Below, one piece after another: positions 27,973 through 35,711 of a stretch of 60,275 nt of DNA. The notes under the pieces are model-generated. The model was not told the origin of the DNA, did not search any database, and was given only the letters and a program-made list of their open reading frames with translations. Each line of letters begins with the position of its first letter. Position 1 is the first letter of the stretch. Both the position numbers and the translations under genes were made by a program. This DNA is from an uncultured Lachnospiraceae bacterium (GTDB lineage Bacteria > Bacillota > Clostridia > Lachnospirales > Lachnospiraceae): the NCBI GenBank assembly GCA_910585715.1, contig CAJUEX010000017.1, positions 1 to 60,275 on the forward strand. Direction: 5' to 3'.

Positions 27973-28120
27973 GTGGGAGCTGGCAGGGAATAGGATAGTC
28001 TTAGAGGCCTTGGCAAAGTCGCCGGTCCTTATGCGCCGTATTTTGGCGCATTAGTACCGCTGCGTCTTTGCAGAGCGAAAGCGTGCCCCTAAGACTATCC
28101 TATTCCCTGTCAGCTCCCAC
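27973..28120. repeat. Palindromic intergenic element, family 2, copy C
   Basis: 148 bp. Arms of 35 bp (GTGGGAGCTGGCAGGG... and its complement ...CCCTGTCAGCTCCCAC). The core contains an ATGCGCC/GGCGCAT hairpin and the block GCTGCGT...CAGAGCGAAAGCGTG (28059-28085), shared with family 1. Similarity to copy D extends outward to an ACGGCT-nn-CCAATACACAG flank on the left and CGTCCTCA on the right. Together with its flanks it fills the gap between cassette 1 and rarA. Confidence 0.9.
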
Positions 28121-28216
28121 GTCCTCATATCCAATCCCCCCCTTCCCCAGCCGCTCTCCATAAACCTTTCCCCTCCAATCCCTGTAAAAATCCTCACAAA
28201 AATAAAGAACGAATGT

Positions 28217-28245
28217 TTGCCATACAAACAAAAACATGGTACAAT
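28217..28245 (+). promoter_or_regulatory. rarA promoter
   Basis: TTGCCA (28217-28222), 17-bp spacer, TACAAT (28240-28245). It overlaps the ATG at 28217, so that ATG cannot be the start of rarA. Confidence 0.7.
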
Positions 28246-28288
28246 AGTCCAAATAATCCAAACGCTAATCCATACAAAACATAAGGCG

Positions 28289-29617
28289 GTGATTACCATA
28301 GAGCAATTATCCATTTTTGACAATCGGGAAACTGCAAACCCGTTAGCCAGCAGAATGCGCCCGGAAACACTTGAGGAATTTGCAGGGCAGAAGCATCTGT
28401 TAGGAGAAGGAAAGCTTTTAAGACAGCTGATTGAACAGGACAAGATAACCTCCATGATTTTCTGGGGACCTCCGGGAGTAGGCAAGACCACCCTTGCCAG
28501 CATCATCGCAAAGAAAACCAATGCGGCATTTGTGGATTTCAGTGCAGTGACAAGCGGCATTAAGGAAATCAAGGAGGTTATGAAGAATGCCGAAGAAAAC
28601 AGAAGGATGGGTATAAAGACGGTTGTTTTTGTGGATGAAATCCATCGTTTCAATAAGGCACAGCAGGATGCCTTTCTGCCTTATGTGGAAAAGGGCAGCA
28701 TTACCCTGATTGGCGCCACTACCGAAAACCCTTCTTTTGAAATTAACGGAGCTTTATTGTCCAGATGTAAGGTGTTCGTATTGCAGCCCCTTTCAGCAGA
28801 GGATTTGGAAGAGCTTTTAAAGCGTGCCTTAAAGAGCCGGAAGGGATACGGATATATTCAGGTGGATATTCAGCCGGAAATGCTTTCCGCCATTGCCGGA
28901 TTTGCAAACGGCGATGCCAGGACAGCACTGAATACGCTGGAAATGGCTGTGCTCAACGGAGAACTGACTGCTGAAAAAACAATTGTGACGAAAGAAATTT
29001 TAGAGCAGTGCATCAGTAGAAAATCACTGCTGTATGATAAAAACGGAGAAGAGCATTACAACCTGATTTCAGCCCTTCATAAGTCCATGCGAAACAGCGA
29101 CCCGGATGCGGCAATGTACTGGCTGGCACGAATGCTGGAGGCGGGGGAAAACCCTTTGTATGTGGCAAGGCGGCTCATACGGTTTGCCAGCGAAGACGTG
29201 GGAATGGCGGACAGCAATGCTTTATCGGTGGCAGTTGCAGCTTATCAGGCAAGCCATTTTATCGGAATGCCGGAGTGCAGCGTGAACCTTTCCCATGCGG
29301 TAGTTTATCTTTCCATGGCGCCCAAGTCCAATGCCTTGTATATGGCATATGAACAGGTAAAGAAGGAGGCGCAGCAGAGAATAGCGGAGCCGGTGCCGTT
29401 GCAGCTTAGAAATGCGCCTACAAGCCTGATGGAAGAGCTTCATTATGGAGAGGGCTATGAATATGCCCATGATACGGAAGAAAAGCTGACGGTTATGGAA
29501 TGCCTGCCGGAGTCCTTAAGGGGAAGAAAATATTACAGGCCAACAGCTCAGGGAGAAGAAAAACAGATAAAAGAAAGACTTGTACAAATAGAAGCATGGA
29601 AAGAAAACCACAGGTAA
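28289..29617 (+). CDS. rarA: Replication-associated recombination protein A (AAA ATPase)
   Basis: 442 aa from GTG 28289. RarA/MgsA acts at stalled replication forks. Walker A 'WGPPGVGKTT', Walker B 'VVFVDEIHRFNKAQQDAFLP', sensor 'GATTENPSF', and the family's C-terminal 'SEDVGMADSNAL' and 'AMYWLARMLEAGE'. The start is uncertain: the promoter rules out ATG 28217. A near-perfect Shine-Dalgarno AAGGCGGTGA (28283-28292) overlaps the GTG and would suit a start a few codons later, where only ATT or ATA codons exist (ATA at 28298). Confidence 0.93.
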   Translation: MITIEQLSIFDNRETANPLASRMRPETLEEFAGQKHLLGEGKLLRQLIEQDKITSMIFWGPPGVGKTTLASIIAKKTNAAFVDFSAVTSGIKEIKEVMKNAEENRRMGIKTVVFVDEIHRFNKAQQDAFLPYVEKGSITLIGATTENPSFEINGALLSRCKVFVLQPLSAEDLEELLKRALKSRKGYGYIQVDIQPEMLSAIAGFANGDARTALNTLEMAVLNGELTAEKTIVTKEILEQCISRKSLLYDKNGEEHYNLISALHKSMRNSDPDAAMYWLARMLEAGENPLYVARRLIRFASEDVGMADSNALSVAVAAYQASHFIGMPECSVNLSHAVVYLSMAPKSNALYMAYEQVKKEAQQRIAEPVPLQLRNAPTSLMEELHYGEGYEYAHDTEEKLTVMECLPESLRGRKYYRPTAQGEEKQIKERLVQIEAWKENHR

Positions 29618-29677
29618 AATTGTGGCGGCAGGGTGTTTCACAATTACCTGAAAGTACAGAATACAAAGGGAGAGCAA

Positions 29678-30346
29678 ATGGAAGAACAACGTAAAGGAAA
29701 AAGGCTTGTAAAATATGTGGCAGATTATGTAGTATTCGACCTGGAAACAACGGGGACCAATATTATAAGTGATGGGATTATAGAGATTTCGGCAGTTAAG
29801 GTGAGAAAGGGAAGTATAACTGATACTTTTTCCATACTGGTAAATCCGGGGCAAAGCATTCCTTATTATGCCACTGCAGTTAATGGAATTACAGATGAAA
29901 TGGTTGCGGAGGCTCCGGATATTAAAGAAGCTCTGGAGGGCTTTTTAAAGTTTGCCGGAGAGGACATATTAGTGGGACATAATATACAATCCTTTGACCT
30001 TAAATTTATTTACAGGGAAGCCATGGAATTATTTTCCATGGAAGTTGCAAATGATTATATTGACACTCTGTATATGTCCAGAAGCTGCCTGCCGCAATTA
30101 AAGCACCACAAGCTGGTGGATATTGCGGAGTATTTTCAAATCAGCAGTGAAGGAGCACACCGGGCATTAAATGACTGCATGATGAATCAAAAATGTTTTG
30201 AAGCGTTAGCGGCAATACAAAAAAACATAAAAATAGAAATCTGTCCCAGATGCGGCGGAGAGATGAAAAGAAGAAATGGTAAATTCGGAGAATTTTTAGG
30301 CTGCAGCAATTTTCCGGGGTGCAGATATACCACACCTTTAAAATAG
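29678..30346 (+). CDS. DnaQ-type 3'-5' exonuclease with C-terminal zinc ribbon
   Basis: 222 aa from ATG 29678, preceded by GGGAGAG; an in-frame ATG at 29633 has no such site. DEDDh exonuclease motifs: 'VVFDLETTGTN' (Exo I), 'LVGHNIQSFDLKFI' (Exo II), 'HRALNDCMMNQ' (Exo III). The last 40 residues form a topoisomerase-type zinc ribbon ('CPRCGGEMKRRNGKFGEFLGC', with further Cys), suggesting nucleic-acid contact. Probably a repair or processing nuclease rather than the replicase epsilon subunit. It follows rarA on the same strand after 60 bp, likely co-transcribed. Confidence 0.85.
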   Translation: MEEQRKGKRLVKYVADYVVFDLETTGTNIISDGIIEISAVKVRKGSITDTFSILVNPGQSIPYYATAVNGITDEMVAEAPDIKEALEGFLKFAGEDILVGHNIQSFDLKFIYREAMELFSMEVANDYIDTLYMSRSCLPQLKHHKLVDIAEYFQISSEGAHRALNDCMMNQKCFEALAAIQKNIKIEICPRCGGEMKRRNGKFGEFLGCSNFPGCRYTTPLK

Positions 30347-30403
30347 TAGATTGGAATTTTCATAATTTCAGATTGGAGGGATTATACTATTAGGAAGAGA
30401 AAA

Positions 30404-30655
30404 CTCACGAATGCTCATGTAACAGTTCAGCCCTCAGCCTTCCCACACAGGAATCAGAACCGGCTGCAGGCAGAAAATGTTTCTACGTCGCCACGCTCTC
30501 GCTCTGATAAAAACGCAGCAGTGCTAAGCTCGAAAGAACCTCGCTAAGCGCTGGCGTTTTTATAAGGGCTCCTTTAGAAATCATGTTCAGCCTGCAGCCG
30601 GTTCTGATTCCTGTGTGGAAAGGCTGAGGGCTGAACTGTTACATGCTCACGAATG
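30404..30655. repeat. Palindromic intergenic element, family 1, copy B, with 10-bp direct repeats
   Basis: The 222-bp element (30420-30641) is inverted relative to copy A at 3804. Arms begin TAACAGTTCAGCCC; here the palindrome extends to CATGTAACAG / CTGTTACATG. CTCACGAATG occurs on both sides (30404-30413 and 30646-30655), which looks like a target-site duplication. The element occupies the gap between the exonuclease gene and the gene at 30777. Confidence 0.88.
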
Positions 30656-30776
30656 AGCTTTCAATTTATAGGTGCAAAGGAAGAAAAGATATGGTACAAT
30701 GGGAAAGCATTGGCAAAAATTGTATACCAGTTTGATTTTGCCTGCAGGCTAGAAAAAAGAAAGGTAAGGTAAATGT

Positions 30777-31253
30777 ATGTTAAAAAAATATATGTGGGTA
30801 TTTTTTATTTCCATGGTGCCACTGATTGAGCTTCGCGGGGCAATTCCTTATGCCATTGGATTTAATCTGCCTCTTCTGCCATCTTATATTGTGGCCATTA
30901 TAGGCAATATGCTTCCGGTGCCCATTATTTTCCTGTTTGCAAGAAAGGTGCTTGAGTGGGGGGCAGATAAGCCCGTAATCGGAAAATTTTTTAGCTTTTG
31001 TCTGGAAAAGGGCAAAAAGGGCGGCGAGAAATTAAAAGCAAAGGCAGGCCGCGGACTTTTCTTTGCGCTGTTTTTGTTTGTTGGAATCCCCCTTCCGGGA
31101 ACCGGAGCATGGACCGGTACATTGGCAGCAAGTCTTTTGGATATGGACTTTAAGTCCAGTATTTTGGCAGTTATGCTGGGTGTGGTGCTGGCAGGTGTCA
31201 TAATGGGAGTGGCAAGTGCAGGACTGTTTGGTGCATTAAGGATTGCATTCTAG
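30777..31253 (+). CDS. COG2426-type small membrane protein (putative multidrug export family)
   Basis: 158 aa, about four hydrophobic segments. Family pattern: 'VPLIELRGAIPYAIGFNLPLLPSYIVAIIGNMLPVPIIFLFARKVLEW' and 'LFLFVGIPLPGTGAWTGTLAASLLDMDFKSSILAVMLGVVLAGVIMGV'. This matches the Sm_multidrug_ex family, whose transport function is weakly established. Start has a modest AAGGTAAGG upstream. Converges with the VOC gene. Confidence 0.85.
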   Translation: MLKKYMWVFFISMVPLIELRGAIPYAIGFNLPLLPSYIVAIIGNMLPVPIIFLFARKVLEWGADKPVIGKFFSFCLEKGKKGGEKLKAKAGRGLFFALFLFVGIPLPGTGAWTGTLAASLLDMDFKSSILAVMLGVVLAGVIMGVASAGLFGALRIAF

Positions 31254-31260
31254 AAGGAAA

Positions 31261-31307
31261 GTCTGATTTTTATAAGGAAATCAGACAGTGATTTCAATCT
31301 GATTTCC
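31261..31307. terminator. Hairpins between convergent genes
   Basis: GTCTGATTT (31261-31269) with AAATCAGAC (31278-31286), and alternatively GGAAATCAGA (31276-31285) with TCTGATTTCC (31298-31307). No clear T run. These two mutually exclusive stems lie at the junction of two convergent genes. Confidence 0.5.
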
Positions 31308-31664
31308 TTCTTCATCTAAAATACAGCTTTCATAATAGCCGTCTCCGGTAGTTCTGGGACCGCTAATGACAGAGTAGCCGTCTGATTTTAATCTTTCCGT
31401 GAGCAGGTCTACCTGTTCTTTGCTTCCTACACTGAAGGCTAAATGAATATAGCCCCAGCTTACAGGTGATTTCTTGTGCTTGTCAAGCTGGGGGTTTGTC
31501 ATGATTTCCAGGCGGGAATCTCCCTGGAAGGTTAAAAAATAGCTTTCAAAGCCTGTGGAAGGATTGTGATACTTTTCGTTGGATACAGCATGAAAGTATG
31601 TTTCAAAAAATGTTTTGGACTTTTCCAGATCTTCTACATATAAAGCAGTGTGATTGATTTTCAT
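31281..31664 (-). CDS. VOC/glyoxalase-superfamily protein
   Basis: 127 aa. Starts 'KINHTALYVEDLEKSKTFFETYF', contains 'LEIMTNPQL' and ends with 'SGPRTTGDGYYESCILDEEGNQIEITV', the paired beta-alpha-beta-beta-beta modules of vicinal-oxygen-chelate proteins. Metal ligand candidates are His5, Glu53 and the C-terminal Glu. Substrate cannot be told from sequence. AAAGGAG is well placed before the ATG. Confidence 0.85.
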   Translation of the reverse strand: MKINHTALYVEDLEKSKTFFETYFHAVSNEKYHNPSTGFESYFLTFQGDSRLEIMTNPQLDKHKKSPVSWGYIHLAFSVGSKEQVDLLTERLKSDGYSVISGPRTTGDGYYESCILDEEGNQIEITV

Positions 31665-31826
31665 AGGGGATTCTCCTTTTTCTTTGTTTTTATGATAGAT
31701 AATTGCAACTGTTAATTAATTACAATTACTGTCTGAACTGTTATAATTGCAAAGCATCCTGCCGCTATAATTCCACCCTGTAAAATTGACAGTATACAAG
31801 CAGGGTATTTCATAATCATTTATATT

Positions 31827-32294
31827 TCATAATATCATTTTTGCAATTTTTAGATAGGAAAGAAGAGCTTCACAGCCTTCTACAATATCCGTGTAGGTTA
31901 AATCAAAATTTCCTGTAAACCAGGGGTCTGCAATATCCCTGGGATGATTGGAGAAATCTAAAAGGCGGTACATTTTATTATCCGGGTCGCCGCCTGTGAT
32001 ACGGCGCATGTTGGCAAGATTTCTTTCTTCCATTCCAATTAGAAAGTCATAGTTCTCATAATCAGCCTTTTTTAACTGTATTGCATGTTTTCCGGCAGTG
32101 GAGATACCGTATTGCTTCAGCTTATTTCTGGTGCCGTGGTGAACGGGATTGCCAATTTCTTCTGAGCTGGTGGCTGCGGAAGCAATATAAAACAAGTGTT
32201 GTATTCCTTTTTTTTCCACCATATCTTTCATAACGAATTCTGCCATGGGGGAACGACAGATGTTTCCAAGACAGATAAACAGTATTTTTATCAT
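31827..32294 (-). CDS. Low-molecular-weight protein-tyrosine phosphatase
   Basis: 155 aa, full length for the family. Active-site loop C-x5-R at the N-terminus ('FICLGNICRSPMAE') and catalytic Asp in 'DIADPWFTGNFD'. Cytoplasmic. It probably dephosphorylates tyrosine-phosphorylated proteins or metabolites. No kinase partner is adjacent. Preceded on the minus strand by a TAGGAGGC-type site. Confidence 0.93.
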   Translation of the reverse strand: MIKILFICLGNICRSPMAEFVMKDMVEKKGIQHLFYIASAATSSEEIGNPVHHGTRNKLKQYGISTAGKHAIQLKKADYENYDFLIGMEERNLANMRRITGGDPDNKMYRLLDFSNHPRDIADPWFTGNFDLTYTDIVEGCEALLSYLKIAKMIL

Positions 32295-32559
32295 TTTGTT
32301 GCAGCCTCCTAAAAGGGTTGATGTTATCTTTTTTGTATTTTACATATTTTATGTTGTGTTTCTGTTTTCATACTATGATAACATTATAACAGGATATGGG
32401 TAGAAACCAAAGCAAAAGATTTCAGCTGCTGTCTGAACTGTTATTCAGTATCATATTTGATACGAAATAAATACGGATTACCACTTGAAAAATCACTAAA
32501 AATCAGTTAATATATATCTTGTAGATACGTTTTTCCTGTACTTTGCACAGGAGGAACCT

Positions 32560-33411
32560 ATGAAGAAAACATTTCAACAATTAAATTTAAGCAATGCATT
32601 TTTATTTGCGGCTGCATTGGAGGATGAGGAAACCTGCCGGCTGGTGCTTGAAATCATTCTTGGCACCAGACTTTCCAGGGTAAAGGTGCACCCGGAGCAG
32701 AGCATTTTAGTAAGCTCAGATTTCAGGAGCATCAGGCTTGATATCTATGCCAGTGATGAAACCCGGGTAAGCTATAACGTAGAGGCGCAGAACGACGACA
32801 GAAGGAATCTGGCAAAAAGAAGCCGTTACCATCAGGCGGAGATGGACGTGGCATCATTAAAGCCGGGAGACGATTTCAATGACCTAAAGCCCGGTTATGT
32901 AATCTTTATCTGTACATTTGACCCCTTTGGAAAAGGGCTTTATCGCTATACCTTTGAAGAAAGGTGCCTGGAATGTGATATGGGCCTTGGGGACGGCACA
33001 AGGAAAATATTTCTGAACACCAAAGGGAAACAGGATGAAAATGCCCCCAAAGAGCTGGTGCATTTCCTAAAGTACATGGAGCAGAGCAATGATGAATACG
33101 TGTCACAGCTTACGGAGGAGTCTATCATAAGGCTGCATGAAAAGGTGACGGAGCTTAAGACATGGCGGAGACTGGAGGCGAGATATATGACTGTTGAGGA
33201 ATGGATGAAGGACCAGGAATCCAGAGTCAGGGAAGAGACAGAGCAAGAAGTAAAACAAGAAGCCGTTTTTGAACTTTTAGAAGAATATGGGGCCATTCCG
33301 GAGCATATCAGGAAAGCTGTATCGGCACAAGAGGATTTGACAGTGCTGAAAAGATGGCTGAAGCTTGCTGCAAGAGCCGGGTCCATGGAGCAGTTTGAAA
33401 AGGAAATGTAA
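32560..33411 (+). CDS. PD-(D/E)XK nuclease-family transposase-like protein (Rpn type)
   Basis: 283 aa. N-terminal nuclease region with the predicted catalytic pattern 'IRLDIYASDETRVSYNVEAQNDD' (D ... E-x-Q) and 'RSRYHQAEMDVASLKPGDDFNDLKPGYVIFICTFDPFG', typical of the Rpn/PDDEXK_2 group. The C-terminus is helical and charged. AGGAGG 6 bp before the start. Second member of this broad group in the window (other at 8360), but the two are not close relatives. Confidence 0.85.
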   Translation: MKKTFQQLNLSNAFLFAAALEDEETCRLVLEIILGTRLSRVKVHPEQSILVSSDFRSIRLDIYASDETRVSYNVEAQNDDRRNLAKRSRYHQAEMDVASLKPGDDFNDLKPGYVIFICTFDPFGKGLYRYTFEERCLECDMGLGDGTRKIFLNTKGKQDENAPKELVHFLKYMEQSNDEYVSQLTEESIIRLHEKVTELKTWRRLEARYMTVEEWMKDQESRVREETEQEVKQEAVFELLEEYGAIPEHIRKAVSAQEDLTVLKRWLKLAARAGSMEQFEKEM

Positions 33412-33615
33412 GAAATTTTCCATGAGAACCGGTATAATGCATACATAAAAATCTAAATGAAATATCAACATTCTATTGGTGCGGCCTGTGGCCGTATCAG
33501 TCGGAATACAATTCGTAAATCATTCACAATTTATATTTAAAAAAGAGTACAGGAAAACTATCTATAAAAACTGGCAATATTGCTCAGGAGAAAAAAATAA
33601 GAAAAATATAATATT

Positions 33616-33639
33616 AATATGACAAGATGATGTCATATT
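33616..33639. promoter_or_regulatory. Perfect inverted repeat upstream of the GyrI-like gene
   Basis: AATATGACA (33616-33624), agatga, TGTCATATT (33631-33639): a 9-bp perfect dyad 45 bp before the start codon, a likely operator for an unidentified regulator. Confidence 0.55.
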
Positions 33640-33684
33640 CGGTTTGCTATCATGTATTATCATAACAAAAAGGGAGCTGGTTTT

Positions 33685-34308
33685 ATGAAGTATGAATGGA
33701 GAAAACAGGAAAAAGACATATATGGAATAAAAGGGCAGGCTTGTGTCATAGACGTGGCACCGCAGAAGTTCATTACGATTACCGGATGTGGAAATCCAAA
33801 CAACAGGGGATTTTCAGAAAAAGTCAGCGCATTATATACATTGTCCTATCAAATAAAAAAAGACTTTAAATCTCTGGCTTTAAAAACGAAACAGCAGGTA
33901 AACGATTATACAGTGTATCCTTTGGAGGGAATATGGTCAAAATTGAGGGAAACAGAAAAACTGGTGAAAGAAGAGTTGCAATACAAAATAATGATAAGGC
34001 AGCCTGATTTTATTACATGGGAAATGGTAGAAGAGGCATTGGAAGCTGTGAAACAAAAAAAGCCCAACCAGTATTTTTCCAACATTTTTCCTGAAACAAT
34101 ATGGGATGGAAAATGTGTTCAAATATTGCATACAGGAGCATTTGACAATGAACCGGCAACCTTTGAAAGATTAGATGGGTTCTGTAGAGAAAATAATTTT
34201 AAGCGCATAGGCAGCGTTCATCGTGAAATTTATTTGAATAATGCAAACAGGGTGCCAAAAGAGAAGTTAAAAACAATTCTCAGGTATAAAGTATCCTCTG
34301 TCGATTGA
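33685..34308 (+). CDS. GyrI-like small-molecule-binding domain protein
   Basis: 207 aa from ATG 33685, with GGGAG 8-9 bp upstream; an earlier in-frame ATG at 33652 lacks a site. 'APQKFITITGCGNPNNRGFSEKVSALYTLSYQIKKDFK' and the late 'ETIWDGKCVQILHTGAFDNEPATFERLDGFCRENNFKR...HREIYLNN' are the GyrI-like (SHS2/AraC effector-binding) signature. No DNA-binding domain is attached. Family members bind or hydrolyse small toxic compounds. A perfect dyad upstream suggests it is regulated. Confidence 0.85.
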   Translation: MKYEWRKQEKDIYGIKGQACVIDVAPQKFITITGCGNPNNRGFSEKVSALYTLSYQIKKDFKSLALKTKQQVNDYTVYPLEGIWSKLRETEKLVKEELQYKIMIRQPDFITWEMVEEALEAVKQKKPNQYFSNIFPETIWDGKCVQILHTGAFDNEPATFERLDGFCRENNFKRIGSVHREIYLNNANRVPKEKLKTILRYKVSSVD

Positions 34309-34427
34309 GTAACGGGCAGATGGTCTTTTCATATATCGTGGGAGCAGCAGAGCATATGATTATTTATGTTTTGAATGCTCCCATATTTGTTTCATAACAG
34401 TTCAGATAACAATTTTATTATTTTTAA

Positions 34428-34477
34428 TTGACAAAAAAAATAAATAGCATATAATGAACATATGAACAATTGCTCAT
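34428..34477 (+). promoter_or_regulatory. Metal operon promoter with ArsR/CzrA-type operator
   Basis: TTGACA (34428-34433), 16-bp spacer, TATAAT (34450-34455), then a dyad ATGAACAATTGCTCAT (34462-34477) covering the transcription start. The dyad fits the ATATGAACA half-site known for ArsR/SmtB/CzrA repressors. Autoregulation by the ArsR encoded at 34762 is the natural reading. Confidence 0.85.
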
Positions 34478-34542
34478 GTATATTGCCGGGAATATATTAA
34501 AAAGAAATTATATATTTTCAAAAAGAAAAGAAAGTGTACTGG

Positions 34543-34761
34543 ATGAGTGATAAAAAGCTTCTGCCAAGATATGGCATAGGCCCGATTTATTCAGGTATTT
34601 TGATTGGCTGTGCAGGTGCTTTGATTATTGCCAATAATCTATGTTTGTTAATGTTCCCCTTTCTTTTCTTAGCGTTTCTGGCTGTGGTGATGAAATGCAC
34701 GGAGGAAAAGTGGCTGAAAGCATTTGATTTAATAAAACCGGATAGAAGAAGGAGGAATTCC
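34543..34761 (+). pseudogene. Internally deleted isoprenylcysteine-methyltransferase-like remnant
   Basis: The frame from ATG 34543 runs without a stop into the arsR gene. Its first part ('KKLLPRYGIGPIYS') looks like the N-terminus of an ICMT-family membrane methyltransferase. It then jumps straight to 'GALIIANNLCLLMFPFLFLAFLAVVMKCTEEKWL', which matches the C-terminal third of such proteins. The middle, including the substrate-binding core, is missing. The fusion point is at PIYS, a motif repeated in intact members (GPIY ... NPIY), suggesting deletion by recombination between similar sequences. It could also be expressed as a two-helix extension of the ArsR. Family assignment is from memory of the pattern. 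Confidence 0.6.
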
Positions 34762-35157
34762 ATGACAGAAGCAAAAAAAGAAAAAAGAAAAAAAGAAGCA
34801 TTGGAAGACCAGAAGGAACTCTGTGAATGCATTCATGTACACGATGATATTGTAAAAAAGGTAAATCAAAAAATGCCGGACGAAGAGGAGCTGTATGATT
34901 TGGCAGACTTCTTTAAGGTGTTTGGAGATTCCACCCGGATTAAGATTTTATATGTGCTGCTGTGTTCGGAAATGTGTGTATGCGATATTGCACAGATATT
35001 GGGCATGACCCAGTCGGCAATTTCCCACCAGCTCAGAATGCTGAGGCAGATGGATTTAGTCCGCACAAGAAGGGATGGAAAGACGGTATTCTATTCCCTG
35101 TCAGACGGGCATATTTCCAATATTTTAAGTCAGGGCATGGAGCATATTGAAGAATGA
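34762..35157 (+). CDS. ArsR/SmtB-family metal-sensing repressor
   Basis: 131 aa from ATG 34762, preceded by AGAAGGAGG; a longer in-frame reading back to 34534/34543 exists (see the remnant entry). Winged helix with 'FKVFGDSTRIKILYVLLCSEMCVCDIAQILGMTQSAISHQLRMLRQMDLVRTRRDGKTVFYSL'. Metal-binding candidates are Cys/His in 'ELCECIHVHDD' and the 'MCVCD' motif of alpha-3, as in CadC-type Cd/Pb/Zn sensors. It heads an operon-like group with the HMA protein and P-type ATPase. Expected to release its operator when the metal binds. Confidence 0.93.
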   Translation: MTEAKKEKRKKEALEDQKELCECIHVHDDIVKKVNQKMPDEEELYDLADFFKVFGDSTRIKILYVLLCSEMCVCDIAQILGMTQSAISHQLRMLRQMDLVRTRRDGKTVFYSLSDGHISNILSQGMEHIEE

Positions 35158-35449
35158 GACGCATCTATCTTTTGTTTCGGTCCGCATTAAACGAACATCC
35201 TCCCGAATGTTCAGTGCTGTCAAATATTCGTGGGGCGGGGCTGTTTTCCTGATTTCTCACGAGAATAAAGGAAAAATATATGCAATAGAAAAATGTTGAG
35301 AATATTAAAAGCAGCCGGGTTAAGCAAAAGTAAAAGGATAATTTACTCATTTTCCAAAGATGCTGACCTGTTGATACTTGGCATATGAACAGGCAGTATG
35401 CGGTGGAGATGAGAAAATATAAAAATCAAATATAAAGGAGAATAATATC
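35158..35449. promoter_or_regulatory. Gap between arsR and HMA gene with a half-operator
   Basis: 292 bp without a gene. ATATGAACA at 35383-35391 equals one half of the ArsR operator at 34462, next to a TTGATA hexamer (35371-35376). A second, weaker metal-responsive promoter here is possible. Otherwise nothing recognised. Confidence 0.4.
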
Positions 35450-35671
35450 ATGAAAAAAACTTATATCTTAGAAGACTTAGACTGTGCACACTGTGCAGGA
35501 AAAATTGAAGAAGCAGTAGCTGCTCTGGAGGCGGTAGAAAAATGCAGCCTGAACTTTCTGACAAAGAAGCTCGTAGTGGAAATGGAAGAGAAAAATGCAG
35601 ACGGTGTTACAAAGGAAGTGAAAAAAATCGTAAAGAAGATTGAGCCGGATGTAACGGTAGAAGAAAAATAG
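35450..35671 (+). CDS. Stand-alone heavy-metal-associated (HMA) domain protein
   Basis: 73 aa, one ferredoxin-like HMA domain with the metal site 'DLDCAHCAGKIEEA' (C-x2-C). It lies 40 bp before a P-type ATPase that lacks its own N-terminal HMA domain, so it probably delivers the metal to, or once was part of, that pump. The leading Asp before C-x2-C is typical of Zn/Cd/Pb rather than Cu modules. AAAGGAGAA before the start. Confidence 0.92.
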   Translation: MKKTYILEDLDCAHCAGKIEEAVAALEAVEKCSLNFLTKKLVVEMEEKNADGVTKEVKKIVKKIEPDVTVEEK

Positions 35672-35711
35672 TCTGTCTTTTGACAGGTTTTGATAGAGTG
35701 TAGGTGAGAAC

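Noticed and set aside
27922..28150. CRISPR or tandem repeat array at the repetitive intergenic segments
   Set aside because: The repetition is inverted, with a unique core, and not regularly spaced direct repeats; no cas genes in the window.
28051..28653. 200-codon minus-strand frame across the family 2 element and rarA
   Set aside because: Antisense to the conserved AAA ATPase core and running through a palindromic repeat; no family resemblance.
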